A stretch of 64,000 bases of DNA from Desulfobacteraceae bacterium (GCA_016743945.1 JADGFI010000035.1:1-64000); one strand, 5' to 3'. Positions 27,876 to 37,414 are shown, counted from the first letter of the stretch. Notes: generated from the letters alone by a model not told the origin. Numbers and translations are program-made.

Positions 27876-29168
27876 ATGAAAAAGTTGGTATCAAGCAGCA
27901 ATTTTTTTAAAGTACTTATTATCGGATTGATGTTGTCTGTATGTTCACCCATGGCCTTTGCAACGGAATTAACCATGTTTTATCCTGTTGCCGTCGGCGG
28001 CCCCTTGACTAAGCTTGTGGATAAGTTTGTTTCCGATTTTCAGGCTGAGAATCCGGACATTACCGTGAAGGCCATATATTCGGGTAATTATTCCGATACC
28101 ATGACCAAAGCCATGACAGCTCTTAAAGGTGGAACGCCTCCTAATTTATCCGTAATCCTTTCCACTGAAATATTTACCCTCATGGACAATGACGCAATTG
28201 TTCCCTTTGACGATTTGATTACAACCCCACAAGAAAAACAATGGCTCGGCAGTTTTTACCCGGCTTTGATGGAAAACAGCCGTACCGCCGGCAAAACATG
28301 GAGTATACCCTTTCAACGATCCACCATCGTTATGTATTACAACAAGGATGCTTTTCGGAAAGCGGGTTTAAATCCAGATGCCCCGCCTGCAACCTGGGAC
28401 GAACTGGTTGAGATGGGAAAAAAGTTGGTTGTCAAGGATTCCTCCGGTAAAGTCACCCAGTGGGGATTGGAAATTCCTTCCACAGGTTACCCCTATTGGA
28501 TGTTTGGTGCCCTGTGCCGTCAGAACGGTGAAGTTCTTATGAACACTGCCGGAACCGAAGTCTATTTTAACAATCCCGGGGTTGTCCAGGCCCTTGACTT
28601 CTGGAAAGATCTGGGCCGAACCCATGGCATCATGCCCAAGGGAACCATTGAGTGGGGAACCCTGAGAAGTGATTTCCTTGAGCAGAAAACAGCCATGATG
28701 TGGCATAGTACCGGCAACCTGACCGCAGTTAAAAAAAATGCATCCTTTGATTTTGGAGTTGCCATGCTCCCGGCCAAAAAAGAGAGGGGAACACCCACAG
28801 GCGGGGGGAATTTTTATATTTTCAAGGACTCATCACCAGAAGAAAGAAAGGCGGCCCTTAAATTTATCAAATGGATGACCCAGCCTGAAAGAACTGCCCA
28901 GTGGAGCATTGGAACAGGTTACCTGGGCACCCGGGCCGATGCCTATGAGACCGATGAACTCAAAAGCTATGTAAAGGGATTTCCTGCTGCGGCCATTGCA
29001 CGGGATCAGCTCAAATATGCCACTGCAGAACTATCCGTACATGAAAACGGCAGGGTGTATAAAACACTTAATGATGCCATCCAGGCAGCTCTTACCGGTG
29101 CCAAAACACCAAAAGCAGCATTGCAGGGCGCACAAAAACAAACCAGTCGCATATTAAAACGATATTAA
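27876..29168 (+). CDS. ABC transporter substrate-binding protein, family 1 (UgpB-like)
   Basis: The 430-aa protein has a signal peptide ending at MAFA|TELT and a good ribosome-binding site (AAAGGAG). The early block MFYPVAVGGPLTKLVDKFV resembles glycerol-3-phosphate-binding UgpB proteins, and the general layout (TPPNLSVILSTEIFTL, WDELVEMGKKL, GGGNFYIFKD) is that of family 1 solute-binding proteins. It is the first gene of the importer operon: binding protein, permease, ATPase, permease. Binding of glycerol-3-phosphate or another organophosphate is an inference from similarity and from the phosphate genes downstream. A sugar cannot be excluded. Confidence 0.88.
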   Translation: MKKLVSSSNFFKVLIIGLMLSVCSPMAFATELTMFYPVAVGGPLTKLVDKFVSDFQAENPDITVKAIYSGNYSDTMTKAMTALKGGTPPNLSVILSTEIFTLMDNDAIVPFDDLITTPQEKQWLGSFYPALMENSRTAGKTWSIPFQRSTIVMYYNKDAFRKAGLNPDAPPATWDELVEMGKKLVVKDSSGKVTQWGLEIPSTGYPYWMFGALCRQNGEVLMNTAGTEVYFNNPGVVQALDFWKDLGRTHGIMPKGTIEWGTLRSDFLEQKTAMMWHSTGNLTAVKKNASFDFGVAMLPAKKERGTPTGGGNFYIFKDSSPEERKAALKFIKWMTQPERTAQWSIGTGYLGTRADAYETDELKSYVKGFPAAAIARDQLKYATAELSVHENGRVYKTLNDAIQAALTGAKTPKAALQGAQKQTSRILKRY

Positions 29169-29234
29169 CACCCCTGTCCCCGGGCGGCCTGTAAGGAATC
29201 TTGCCCGGGGATATATTGGAAAAGGAATAATTAA

Positions 29235-30056
29235 TTGAGATTTTGGGATAATGGAACACGAGATACTCTGGTGACAGCCGGGGCTTGGATACTAGGAATT
29301 CTCTGGCTCATGCCGGTTTTATTTGCCTTTTGGAGTGCCTTTCATCCGGCAGAATTTTCAACAAGTTTTGAATTGTTTGCGCCCCTGACCCTTGAGAATT
29401 TTACCCGGGCCTGGTCCTATGCCCCTTTTCCCCGCTACCTGATGAATACTTTTATTTTGGTTACCCTGATCCTTGGGGTGCAATTTGTTCTTTGCACCCT
29501 GGCAGCTTATGGGTTTGCACGGTTTGATTTTTTCGGGCGAGATGCTATTTTTGCCTTGGTATTGCTGCAGCTCATGATCATGCCCGAGGTGCTTTTGGTG
29601 GAAAATTATCGGACCATCAGTAACCTGGGACTTTTGGATACCATCCCGGCCATCGGCCTTCCTTACATGGCCAGTGCATTTGGCATATTTTTGCTTCGCC
29701 AGTCTTTTAAAACCATTCCCAACGAGCTTGTGGAGGCGGCCCAGGTGGAAGGGATTTCTTCCCTGGGTATTTTGTGGAAAGTGTATGTGCCATTGGCAAG
29801 ACCCACCTATATTGCCTACGGCTTGGTGTCGGTCAGTTATCACTGGAATAATTTTTTATGGCCCCTGGTCGTCACCTCTTCTGTGGGCAGCCGCCCCCTG
29901 ACCGTCGGGTTGGCCATTTTTGGCGCCCCGGAATCCGGGGTAGACTGGTCCATCATTACCGCTGCAACCGTGATGACAATGGCCCCCCTATTGGTGGCAT
30001 TTATCTTGTTTCAGCGGCAGTTTGTGCAGTCTTTTATGCATTCAGGCATTAAATAA
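29235..30056 (+). CDS. ABC transporter permease (UgpE/MalG-like)
   Basis: The 273-aa inner-membrane protein has six predicted helices. Its EAA loop, ELVEAAQVEGISSLGILWKVYVPLARP, contacts the ATPase. The start is TTG at 29235, with AAAGGA about 9 nt upstream; no ATG is nearby. The family handles sugars and glycerol-3-phosphate. It is the second gene in the importer operon. Confidence 0.9.
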   Translation: MRFWDNGTRDTLVTAGAWILGILWLMPVLFAFWSAFHPAEFSTSFELFAPLTLENFTRAWSYAPFPRYLMNTFILVTLILGVQFVLCTLAAYGFARFDFFGRDAIFALVLLQLMIMPEVLLVENYRTISNLGLLDTIPAIGLPYMASAFGIFLLRQSFKTIPNELVEAAQVEGISSLGILWKVYVPLARPTYIAYGLVSVSYHWNNFLWPLVVTSSVGSRPLTVGLAIFGAPESGVDWSIITAATVMTMAPLLVAFILFQRQFVQSFMHSGIK

Positions 30057-30092
30057 TGCCTGACGCAACCTTAATTTTTTAGTTGGATTCAT

Positions 30093-31151
30093 ATGACAGC
30101 AATTATTTTAAAAGATGTTGACAAAAGCTGGGGCAGCTTTCAGGCCCTGAACGGTATCAATTTTCAATGCGATGAGGGAAAACTGCTGGTTCTGCTCGGT
30201 CCTTCCGGGTGTGGAAAATCAACTACTCTGCGTCTGATTGCAGGGCTGGAAACCCCCACATCGGGAACAATCGAAATCGGGGGCAAAGATGTCTCTTATC
30301 TGCCCCCGGTTAAACGCAACATCTCCATGGTGTTTCAAAATTATGCCCTGTTTCCCCATCTGAGTGTGGCACAAAATATTCTTTTTGGACTTAAAGCCCG
30401 GAAAGTGCCCAAGCCCGAGCAAAAAAAGCGGCTTGAAAACGCTGCGGACCTTCTCGGCCTTTCAAACTTTTTGAACCGAAAACCAGCCCAGTTGTCAGGC
30501 GGTCAGCGCCAGCGGGTTGCCCTGGGAAGATCCATAGTTGCCCAGGTTTCCGTTTGCCTTATGGATGAGCCCTTGTCCAATCTGGATGCCAAACTCAGGC
30601 AGGAGATGCGCCAGGAAATCAGGTCACTGCAGCAGCGGCTGAAAATGACCATGGTTTATGTGACCCATGACCAGGTAGAGGCCATGACCATTGCTGATAA
30701 GATCATCCTGATGAAGGACGGCCTCATCGAGCAGCACGGAACGCCTGAAGCATTATACAACCGACCGGAAACTGCGTTTACCGGTAATTTTATCGGCAAC
30801 CCGCCAATGAATATCCTGACCCCGGATACCCTTCTTATGGAGGCGTTTTCCGCCATATTGCCAGCCAGGATAAGCGCGGAATTTCATCAAGTAGGCGTCA
30901 GGCCTGAAAACATACGGATTTCAGAAAACCGGGGGATTAAGGCCCAGATTGAGACCATCGAATACCTGGGTGCGGATACCCTGATCCTGTGCCGGTTTGG
31001 TCAACAGAACATTATCCTGACAGTTAAGGGTAAAACCCACCTTTGTGTGGGCGACCCTCTCAGACTCGATTGGAAACAAGATCATATTCACCTGTTCGAT
31101 ACCGCCAGCGGCAAACGGTTGGGAAACGTGGAAAAGGACAACTTATCATGA
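30093..31151 (+). CDS. ABC transporter ATP-binding protein (UgpC/MalK-like)
   Basis: The 352-aa ATPase has Walker A GPSGCGKST (36-44), signature LSGGQ (134-138), Walker B CLMDEPLSNLD and an H-loop in VTHDQVEAM. A C-terminal TOBE-type regulatory domain (about 240-352) is typical of the MalK/UgpC group. It powers the importer formed with the two neighbouring permeases. Its stop overlaps the next permease start (ATGA), so the two are translationally coupled. Confidence 0.94.
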   Translation: MTAIILKDVDKSWGSFQALNGINFQCDEGKLLVLLGPSGCGKSTTLRLIAGLETPTSGTIEIGGKDVSYLPPVKRNISMVFQNYALFPHLSVAQNILFGLKARKVPKPEQKKRLENAADLLGLSNFLNRKPAQLSGGQRQRVALGRSIVAQVSVCLMDEPLSNLDAKLRQEMRQEIRSLQQRLKMTMVYVTHDQVEAMTIADKIILMKDGLIEQHGTPEALYNRPETAFTGNFIGNPPMNILTPDTLLMEAFSAILPARISAEFHQVGVRPENIRISENRGIKAQIETIEYLGADTLILCRFGQQNIILTVKGKTHLCVGDPLRLDWKQDHIHLFDTASGKRLGNVEKDNLS

Positions 31152-32038
31152 GACCCAAATTTTATCAGCGCTATTGGAATCATGTCAACGGCTGGCTTTT
31201 GGTTCTGCCCGCCGTATTCATGATCAGCCTGTTTACCCATTTTCCCATTGGCTCAAGTCTGTTTCACAGCCTCTTTTCCACGGGAACACCCACCCGGCCG
31301 GCCGAATTCATCGGCCTTGAAAATTATATCTATCTTCTTGACGATGAAATTTTCTGGAAAGTATTGTTCAACAACCTTGTGTATTCCTTTTGTACCGTAC
31401 CCTTGAGCATTGGTATGGCGCTGGGCATGGCCCTGCTCATCAATCTAAATATCAAAGGCCGTTCCCTGATCCGGATGTCATTTTTCACCCCCACGGTTCT
31501 GCCCATGATTGCGGTGGCCAATATCTGGCTTTTTTTTTATACCCCGGAGTACGGGCTTTTTGACCAGGTTTTTGCCTTCTTTGGCGGGGACAGCCACAAC
31601 TGGCTGGGCAATCCTGATACGGCTTTATACTGCCTCATTTTCATGGTCATCTGGAAAGAATCCGGATTTTTCATGATTTTCTACCTTGCCGCCCTGCAGC
31701 AGCTTTCTCCCGAGCTTAAGGAAGCCGGTGTGGTTGAGGGTGCAGGCTCCTGGTATTATTTCAGGCGGGTGACCTTTCCGCTGCTCATGCCCACCACCTT
31801 GTTCATAACGATCAACGCAGTGGTCAATTCGTTTAAACTGGTAGACCATCTGGTCATCATGACCAAGGGCGGGCCGGACAATGCAAGCTCACTGCTGCTT
31901 TATTATATTTATGAGAATGCCTTTAGTTTCTGGGATGCCAATTATGCGGCCACATTAACAGCTGTTCTGGTTTTCATTCTGGCCGTTATCACCATCATTC
32001 AATTCACCATTGTGGAAAAAAGAATTCATTATCAATAA
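31148..32038 (+). CDS. ABC transporter permease (UgpA/MalF-like)
   Basis: I place the start at ATG 31148 inside the ATPase stop (ATGA); the frame could begin at 31043 but that part lies within the ATPase gene. The product has 296 aa and six membrane helices. Its EAA loop (ELKEAGVVEGAGSWYYFRRVTFPLLMP) identifies it as the partner permease of the 29235 gene. It closes the importer operon, and a DUF47-PiT pair starts 70 bp later on the same strand. Confidence 0.9.
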   Translation: MRPKFYQRYWNHVNGWLLVLPAVFMISLFTHFPIGSSLFHSLFSTGTPTRPAEFIGLENYIYLLDDEIFWKVLFNNLVYSFCTVPLSIGMALGMALLINLNIKGRSLIRMSFFTPTVLPMIAVANIWLFFYTPEYGLFDQVFAFFGGDSHNWLGNPDTALYCLIFMVIWKESGFFMIFYLAALQQLSPELKEAGVVEGAGSWYYFRRVTFPLLMPTTLFITINAVVNSFKLVDHLVIMTKGGPDNASSLLLYYIYENAFSFWDANYAATLTAVLVFILAVITIIQFTIVEKRIHYQ

Positions 32039-32107
32039 AATGATAATAAACAAATAAATCCGTACACAAACCACCATCATTAACCTGAAAGATTAGGGCC
32101 GGTTATT

Positions 32108-32758
32108 ATGTTTCAATTTTTATTCAATAAGGAAAACCGTGTTGAAAAATTAATATTTCAATACCTTGATTCCTTTCACCTGGTTTTAGACCATTTCAGC
32201 AGGGCTTTGGCCACCTGTATCACACGTCACCAGTGTGAAGAATTTGATTTTCTCATGGACCAGACCCATAAATACGAATCCAAGGCCGATGATATCATTG
32301 ATGAGGTCAATAATCTCATGTTCAGCAAGGCATTGATTCCCGATTCCAGGGGGGATATCATGAACATGCTTATCTCCCTGGACAAGATTCCCCACATGGT
32401 GGAACGGGCCCTGTTCATCATCCGATACGAGAAACTGATCATTCCCGATGGTTTTACGCAAGATATCGAAAGCCTGATTCGGATCAGCCTAGAGTCTTGT
32501 GAACTGCTTTCCAAGCAGGTTGAATTGTTTATCAAGAACAAAGGAGGCACCCGGACGGTTATGGGAACCATTGATGCCAATGAGAGCCGGTGCGATCACA
32601 TTGAGCGGCAGACCATCTCCAAGCTTTTCGACTCGGATATGGACCCTTTTTTCAAGCTACAGTTCAAGGAACTTGTCCTGGTTATCGGGGATATATCGGA
32701 CCAGGCGGACCGGGTTTCCAAGCTGATTAATATTCTTACCCTCAAGAGGCGGGTCTGA
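32108..32758 (+). CDS. DUF47 (PhoU-like) phosphate transport accessory protein
   Basis: The 216-aa, all-helical protein has the PhoU-like pattern of the DUF47/TIGR00153 family. Acidic metal-binding helices are seen (KYESKADDIIDEVN, DANESRCDHIERQT). Members are encoded next to PiT transporters and are thought to regulate them. Here the stop codon overlaps the PiT start by one base (TGATG), a typical coupled pair. Confidence 0.9.
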   Translation: MFQFLFNKENRVEKLIFQYLDSFHLVLDHFSRALATCITRHQCEEFDFLMDQTHKYESKADDIIDEVNNLMFSKALIPDSRGDIMNMLISLDKIPHMVERALFIIRYEKLIIPDGFTQDIESLIRISLESCELLSKQVELFIKNKGGTRTVMGTIDANESRCDHIERQTISKLFDSDMDPFFKLQFKELVLVIGDISDQADRVSKLINILTLKRRV

Positions 32759-33702
32759 TGGTCTCACTTCTGGGCGGGGTATTTTTAGGGTGGTCCCTGG
32801 GGGCCAACGATGCCTCTAACATAATCGGTACGGCAGTATCCTCCAGAATGGTAAAGTTTTGGCATGCCGCTTTTCTGGCTGCTTTGTTCTGTGTTTTGGG
32901 GGCTGTCATTTCCGGCCAGGCCGGTATCGAGACCCTCCAGGGGCTCACCTCTCTGAATGTCAACCAGGCCGTAATCTCTTCGGTGGCGGCTGCCGTTACC
33001 GTTACCATGATGACCATCCTGGGACTGCCTGTTTCCACTTCCCAGGCGGTTGTGGGGGCCATCATCGGCATGGGCATACTCAATTCCCAGTTAAATGCTC
33101 CGGGCCTTGGCAAGGTTGTTATCTGCTGGCTTGGGACACCCGTGGGGGGGCTTGTGATCACCCTTTTTCTCTACAGGGTTCTGGCCTTTTTTTACAATAA
33201 ACTTTCTATTTCCCTGTTCGATTCAGACCGCCTTCTTCGCGTTGCTCTGATCTTATCGTCCAGTTATGGGGCCTATGTCCTGGGGGCCAACAATGTGGCC
33301 AATGTCACGGCCGTATTTGTCGGGGCGGGCATGATCACGGTCTCAACAGCTGCTCTTGTAGGAGGGGCGAGTATCGCACTGGGTATCCTGACCTTCAGCC
33401 GGCCGGTGGTCAAGACAGTGGGCAGCAAACTGGTTAACCTGGATCCTTTTTCAGCCGTTGTGGTATCATTGTCATTGGCCATCACAATTCATATCTACAC
33501 CATGATTGGTGTGCCGGTGTCCAGTTCCCAGGCGGTTGTCGGCAGTGTGCTGGGCATCGGAATTATCAAGGGGGCCAATACGGTGAAGCTTGAGACGCTT
33601 AAACGGATTTTCCTGGCCTGGCTTTTTACCCCGGTGATGGCCTGCTCCATAGCTTTGGCCTTAAGCTTTATATCCAGACTCAGTTATACCCCTGTGTCAT
33701 AA
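32758..33702 (+). CDS. PiT-family inorganic phosphate transporter
   Basis: The 314-aa membrane protein has the two internally repeated PHO4 signatures. These are GANDASNIIGT with GLPVSTSQAVVGAIIGMG in the first half, and GANNVANVTAVF with GVPVSSSQAVVGSVLGIG in the second. The family carries metal-phosphate with protons, or sulfate in the CysP branch. The coupled DUF47 gene points to phosphate. It could either import phosphate or release the excess produced by organophosphate breakdown. Confidence 0.9.
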   Translation: MVSLLGGVFLGWSLGANDASNIIGTAVSSRMVKFWHAAFLAALFCVLGAVISGQAGIETLQGLTSLNVNQAVISSVAAAVTVTMMTILGLPVSTSQAVVGAIIGMGILNSQLNAPGLGKVVICWLGTPVGGLVITLFLYRVLAFFYNKLSISLFDSDRLLRVALILSSSYGAYVLGANNVANVTAVFVGAGMITVSTAALVGGASIALGILTFSRPVVKTVGSKLVNLDPFSAVVVSLSLAITIHIYTMIGVPVSSSQAVVGSVLGIGIIKGANTVKLETLKRIFLAWLFTPVMACSIALALSFISRLSYTPVS

Positions 33703-33809
33703 GATGTTTGCTTTTAAACTTGAACCGATAATGGACAAAAAAAAGATTGCTCAGATATTTTGCATCAGATATTTTCCAGCCATTGTAAATCAGAGGGGAA
33801 GATAAAATA

Positions 33810-34604
33810 ATGAAACCGATTGAAGCGCTTGAACCTGCACAAATCAAACAGATTGATGCCCTTTTCTTTGATATAGATGATACTTTTTCATTGCACAGCA
33901 AGATTTTACCCCAGGCATATAATGCCCTTTGGAATTTAAAAGATGCCGGGATTCGGCTGGTGCCCATTACGGGCAGACCTGCCGGCTGGTGTGATCATAT
34001 TGCCCGAATGTGGCCTGTTGAAGGAGTGGTCGGGGAAAATGGGGCATTTTTTTTTTGGTGCGAGAAAAAGACCGGGGCGTTCAAAACTCATTTTTATGAC
34101 AACTTCATGGTTCGTTCCCAAAAACGGCAGCGTTTGGAGAGTGTCAAAAAAGAAATTTTACAATCGATTCCCGGCGCAGGCATTGCCTCGGATCAAGGCT
34201 ACAGGGAAACGGATCTTGCCATTGATTTTTGTGAAGATGTCAAGCCCCTTGGACGAGAGCAAATCAATAAAATATGCCGTATTTTTAAAAAACACGGTGC
34301 CACATACAAGGTATCATCCATTCATGTAAATGGCTGGTTTGGCCAATACAGCAAACTGGAAATGACCAAAACAATGGTATCCAAGCTTTGGGGGATTCAT
34401 CTGGACAATGAAAAAGAGCGATATGTTTTTTGTGGCGACTCTCCCAATGATGAACCCATGTTTGAGTATTTCCCGATTTCAATCGGGGTGAACAACGTAT
34501 TAAATTTTGAGGATCAGCTAAGGTTCAAACCCGGTTTTCTTACGAAGGGAGAAGGCGGCATTGGATTTGCCCAGGTTGCTGAGCATATCTTAAAAAATCG
34601 ATAA
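33810..34604 (+). CDS. HAD-superfamily (IIB) phosphatase
   Basis: The 264-aa protein has the HAD motifs in order. DIDDT (nucleophile D21, acid D23) comes first, then motif II VPITGRP (T54), and a final GDSPNDEPMF metal site, with a type IIB cap between them. Relatives dephosphorylate sugar phosphates or phosphoglycerates. GAGGGGAAG precedes the ATG. Position after the organophosphate-like importer and the phosphate carrier suggests a role in the same pathway, though it has its own 107-bp gap. Confidence 0.85.
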   Translation: MKPIEALEPAQIKQIDALFFDIDDTFSLHSKILPQAYNALWNLKDAGIRLVPITGRPAGWCDHIARMWPVEGVVGENGAFFFWCEKKTGAFKTHFYDNFMVRSQKRQRLESVKKEILQSIPGAGIASDQGYRETDLAIDFCEDVKPLGREQINKICRIFKKHGATYKVSSIHVNGWFGQYSKLEMTKTMVSKLWGIHLDNEKERYVFCGDSPNDEPMFEYFPISIGVNNVLNFEDQLRFKPGFLTKGEGGIGFAQVAEHILKNR

Positions 34605-34750
34605 ATTATTTTTATTTTCTGATACCACACATATTTTTGCCTTTTCAAGCATATCAAAGAATCCGCATCCTTGGAGGATTGCAGCAAAGATCCATTCGCC
34701 TGCCGTTCCGCTATTCATTTTATGGGGGGGCAGGCGGAATGGATGTATAT

Positions 34751-34800
34751 TAAGGACCGCAAATTTTATAATTTGTCTCTTATTTCATCTGCGGTCCTAA
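34751..34800. repeat. long hairpin between convergent genes, probable two-way terminator
   Basis: Arms AGGACCGCA (34753-34761) and TGCGGTCCT (34790-34798) are perfectly complementary. The loop holds a smaller AAATT/AATTT hairpin. It lies between the convergent HAD and kor genes. A T-run is missing on both strands, so termination would be non-canonical. Confidence 0.55.
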
Positions 34801-34808
34801 GGGTATGG

Positions 34809-36098
34809 TTAGTACATTTTTTTAATGGTTTCCATGGCCAGATCATAAACCTTTTCATTGAACCGGGATTTAAGGGCAAAGGCCAGTATTTCCTTTGAAA
34901 ACAAGATTTCTTTTTTTGCCAGGACGCCCAGTGACGCCAGGGCCCAGTCCGGACGTTTAATTTTTAATTCCTTGAAATCAATTTCTATCACCTGGGCGGC
35001 TGTTTCCGGAATGTCCACGCTTTTTTCCTTGAGCACAACGGTGCCAGGTGCAAGGGCTTTGAATATTTTTTTCCGCCGCTGTACCCCTTCATCGCTTAGG
35101 GCCATGACCACGGTGGGAGATTCGATCCCCGTGTACCCGATTTTTTCCGGGGACAAAAGAATTTCGGAAACAGACTGGCCCCGGAGGACGGTGATATTGT
35201 AGTCATTTTTAATGGATACGTTCATGCCTGATGCGATGCCGGCATAGCAGACAATATCCCCGGCCGTGACAATGCGCATGCCGGCACTCCCTAAGATGAC
35301 AACTTCCTGGCGCCGGGGGGTAACAAGGTTAAATGATTGCTCAATGGTCAGGGGGGCGGGAAACCGGGTCTTTTCTTTGGCCAGTTTCCGGTAGAGTTCT
35401 CCGTATTCAGGCCGCTGGTTTTTTTCAACCAAGCCGCCTTCAACCGGTTGATTGGCTATCATTTCGTCAATGACTTTGGGGGTCAGGTTGTTGCGCTTGG
35501 TGTAGCGGCCGGTGCACATCCCCAGAGTTTCCACAACAGAAAATCCCTTGTGATGGATGGCTTTTGCAAGCTCGTCCGGAAGCTGGGTATCATGGCCGGA
35601 ACATCTGGATACATAGGTGGCGCCGGCACTTTTGGCGATGCTACAGATATCAATGGGGATCTCCGCCTGGTTGAGAAATTCAGACCCCACCACGGCATCG
35701 CTGGGAGTGGTGGCGGAATACTGGCCGCCGGTCATGCCGAAATTGAAGTTGTTGAGGATGATCAGGGTGAGGTCCAGGTTTTTTCGGCAGGCAGCCAGAA
35801 CATGGGCACCTCCGATGCCAAGCCCCCCGTCTCCCATGGTGACGATGACCGTGAGCGTCGGGTCGGCAAGTTTCAGGCCCGCCGCATAGGTCAGGGCTCT
35901 TCCATGGACGCCGTGGAGGGCATGGACGTTGAAAAAGGTGTCAAAGAGACCGGAGCAGCCAATGTCGGTGACAATAACGGTTTTGTCGGCAGATAGGCCC
36001 ATGTTGACAAGGGTTTTGTCCAACCCTTTGGTGATCCGTTCATGGGTACATCCTGGGCAGAAAACCAAGGGGCGGCTTTTATTTAAAAAACTATTCAT
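34809..36098 (-). CDS. korB: 2-oxoacid:ferredoxin oxidoreductase, fused beta and gamma subunits
   Basis: The 429-aa product fuses two usual subunits. Residues to about 270 form the thiamine-diphosphate beta subunit. They include FCPGCTHERI, GCSG, MGDGGLGIGG and NNFNFGMTGGQYS, the TPP/Mg motif with the NxN pattern. The rest (GSAGMRIVTAG, SPEIL-like SVSEILLSPEKIG) is the gamma subunit. The ATG at 36098 has GGAGG 9 nt upstream and is preferred over TTG 36104. It overlaps the korA stop by 8 bp. With korA it should oxidise a 2-oxoacid, likely 2-oxoglutarate, to the acyl-CoA with ferredoxin as acceptor. No ferredoxin-like delta subunit is encoded nearby. Confidence 0.88.
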   Translation of the reverse strand: MNSFLNKSRPLVFCPGCTHERITKGLDKTLVNMGLSADKTVIVTDIGCSGLFDTFFNVHALHGVHGRALTYAAGLKLADPTLTVIVTMGDGGLGIGGAHVLAACRKNLDLTLIILNNFNFGMTGGQYSATTPSDAVVGSEFLNQAEIPIDICSIAKSAGATYVSRCSGHDTQLPDELAKAIHHKGFSVVETLGMCTGRYTKRNNLTPKVIDEMIANQPVEGGLVEKNQRPEYGELYRKLAKEKTRFPAPLTIEQSFNLVTPRRQEVVILGSAGMRIVTAGDIVCYAGIASGMNVSIKNDYNITVLRGQSVSEILLSPEKIGYTGIESPTVVMALSDEGVQRRKKIFKALAPGTVVLKEKSVDIPETAAQVIEIDFKELKIKRPDWALASLGVLAKKEILFSKEILAFALKSRFNEKVYDLAMETIKKMY

Positions 36099-37206
36099 TT
36101 CCAATGACCTCCATAATTTTGGCCGGTGGGATCATCACCCCGTCCATCTGGCCGTAAAAATCAACGTGTTTGCCGCCAAGAATCCGTTTGATTTCATTGA
36201 CATATTGTCCCAGGTTCATTTCAATCACCACCACCCGTTTAAAATTGGCGGCTGCCTTAAGAATCGCTTGTTCTGGTACCGGGTACAGGGTTTTTAACGA
36301 CAGGGTTGATACGGGATGCCCTTTTTGGGCCAGCATTTTGGCGGCATCCTCCACTGCCCGGGAGGTGATGCCGTAGCTGATGACCAGGGTATCGGTACCC
36401 GGAAGAATCGTTTCTTCATACAGGGAGATGCGTTCCCGGGCAGCATGGAGTTTGGTTCTCAACCGCTGCTGGTTGGCCGCGATGACCTTAGGATCAATGG
36501 TGATAAACCCGTCGGGTCCATGGGTGGAGGAGGTTTGCCGGACCAGGGTTTTGCCGCCAATGGGAAGAAAGGGTGGTGCCTTGTCAGGATCTGCTTCAAA
36601 GGGGAGATACTGGTCTCCCGTATAAAGAGTACGCTCAACCAAGGAGGGGAGGGTGACAGAAGTGAGGTCAAAGCTTTCCTTGGTCATGCCGATTTCCTTG
36701 TTGGAGGCGATGAATACCGGACACCTGAATTCCTCTGCATAATTAAAGGCCTGGATGGTCAGGACATAACAGTCCAGGGCATCCCTGGGTGCCAGGACAA
36801 TGACGGGGACCCCCGAGGTGGATCCCCACCTTAAAAATTGGATATCGGCATCTGCCCCCCTTGTGGCAGAACCGGTGGATGGTCCCAATCGCTGAACGTC
36901 TGCAATGACCAGGGGGATTTCACTGCCAATGGCAAAGGAAATCTGCTCGGAATAGAGGCTGATGCCCGGGCCCGAGGTGGCGGTCAATACTTTTTTTCCG
37001 GCCATGGCAGCGCCGATGCAATACCCCATGGAGGCAATTTCGTCTTCTCCCTGGATGCAGGTTCCCCCTGTGGGCGGCAGCATTTTAAGCATATTGTTGA
37101 ATATGGTGGTGGCTGGTGTGATGGGGTAACCGGCAAAGAAATTACACCCTGCTGCCATGGCCCCCCTGGCAACTGCTTCATTTCCTTCCATAAATGATAA
37201 CGCCAT
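36091..37206 (-). CDS. korA: 2-oxoacid:ferredoxin oxidoreductase, alpha subunit
   Basis: The 371-aa protein has the alpha-subunit layout: MEGNEAVARGAMAAGCNFFAGYPITPAT, GEDEIASMG, TATSGPGISL and ADVQRLGPSTG. The pattern of the last two favours the 2-oxoglutarate (Kor) or related branched-chain (Vor) type. It forms the enzyme with the fused beta/gamma subunit downstream. The promoter lies between it and a divergent GntR gene. Confidence 0.9.
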   Translation of the reverse strand: MALSFMEGNEAVARGAMAAGCNFFAGYPITPATTIFNNMLKMLPPTGGTCIQGEDEIASMGYCIGAAMAGKKVLTATSGPGISLYSEQISFAIGSEIPLVIADVQRLGPSTGSATRGADADIQFLRWGSTSGVPVIVLAPRDALDCYVLTIQAFNYAEEFRCPVFIASNKEIGMTKESFDLTSVTLPSLVERTLYTGDQYLPFEADPDKAPPFLPIGGKTLVRQTSSTHGPDGFITIDPKVIAANQQRLRTKLHAARERISLYEETILPGTDTLVISYGITSRAVEDAAKMLAQKGHPVSTLSLKTLYPVPEQAILKAAANFKRVVVIEMNLGQYVNEIKRILGGKHVDFYGQMDGVMIPPAKIMEVIGNE

Positions 37207-37285
37207 TTTTATTCTCCTTGAGTTTGTCTCTTTTTTATTTTCTTCAATTCAATCTGATTAAAAATCTGATTAAATTTCTTGTCTT

Positions 37286-37313
37286 ATTATCGCCTGTCTT
37301 CTTGGTTGTCAAG
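37286..37313 (-). promoter_or_regulatory. kor promoter with overlapping possible GntR operator
   Basis: Minus-strand boxes TTGACA (37307-37312) and GATAAT (37286-37291) are 15 bp apart. The -35 box is overlapped by the dyad CTTG-GTTGT-CAAG (37301-37313), a plausible site for the divergently encoded GntR-family regulator. A direct repeat of AATCTGATTAAA near 37252-37275 lies downstream of the -10. Confidence 0.5.
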
Positions 37314-37414
37314 CAATTAATGAATGAAATTCAGCAATATAACTCTTTTGCTGGCGGTTTTTTTATTCACATTTTAATTGATTTTGTAAATGTCTTGGTA
37401 TAACTTACGGCTCC

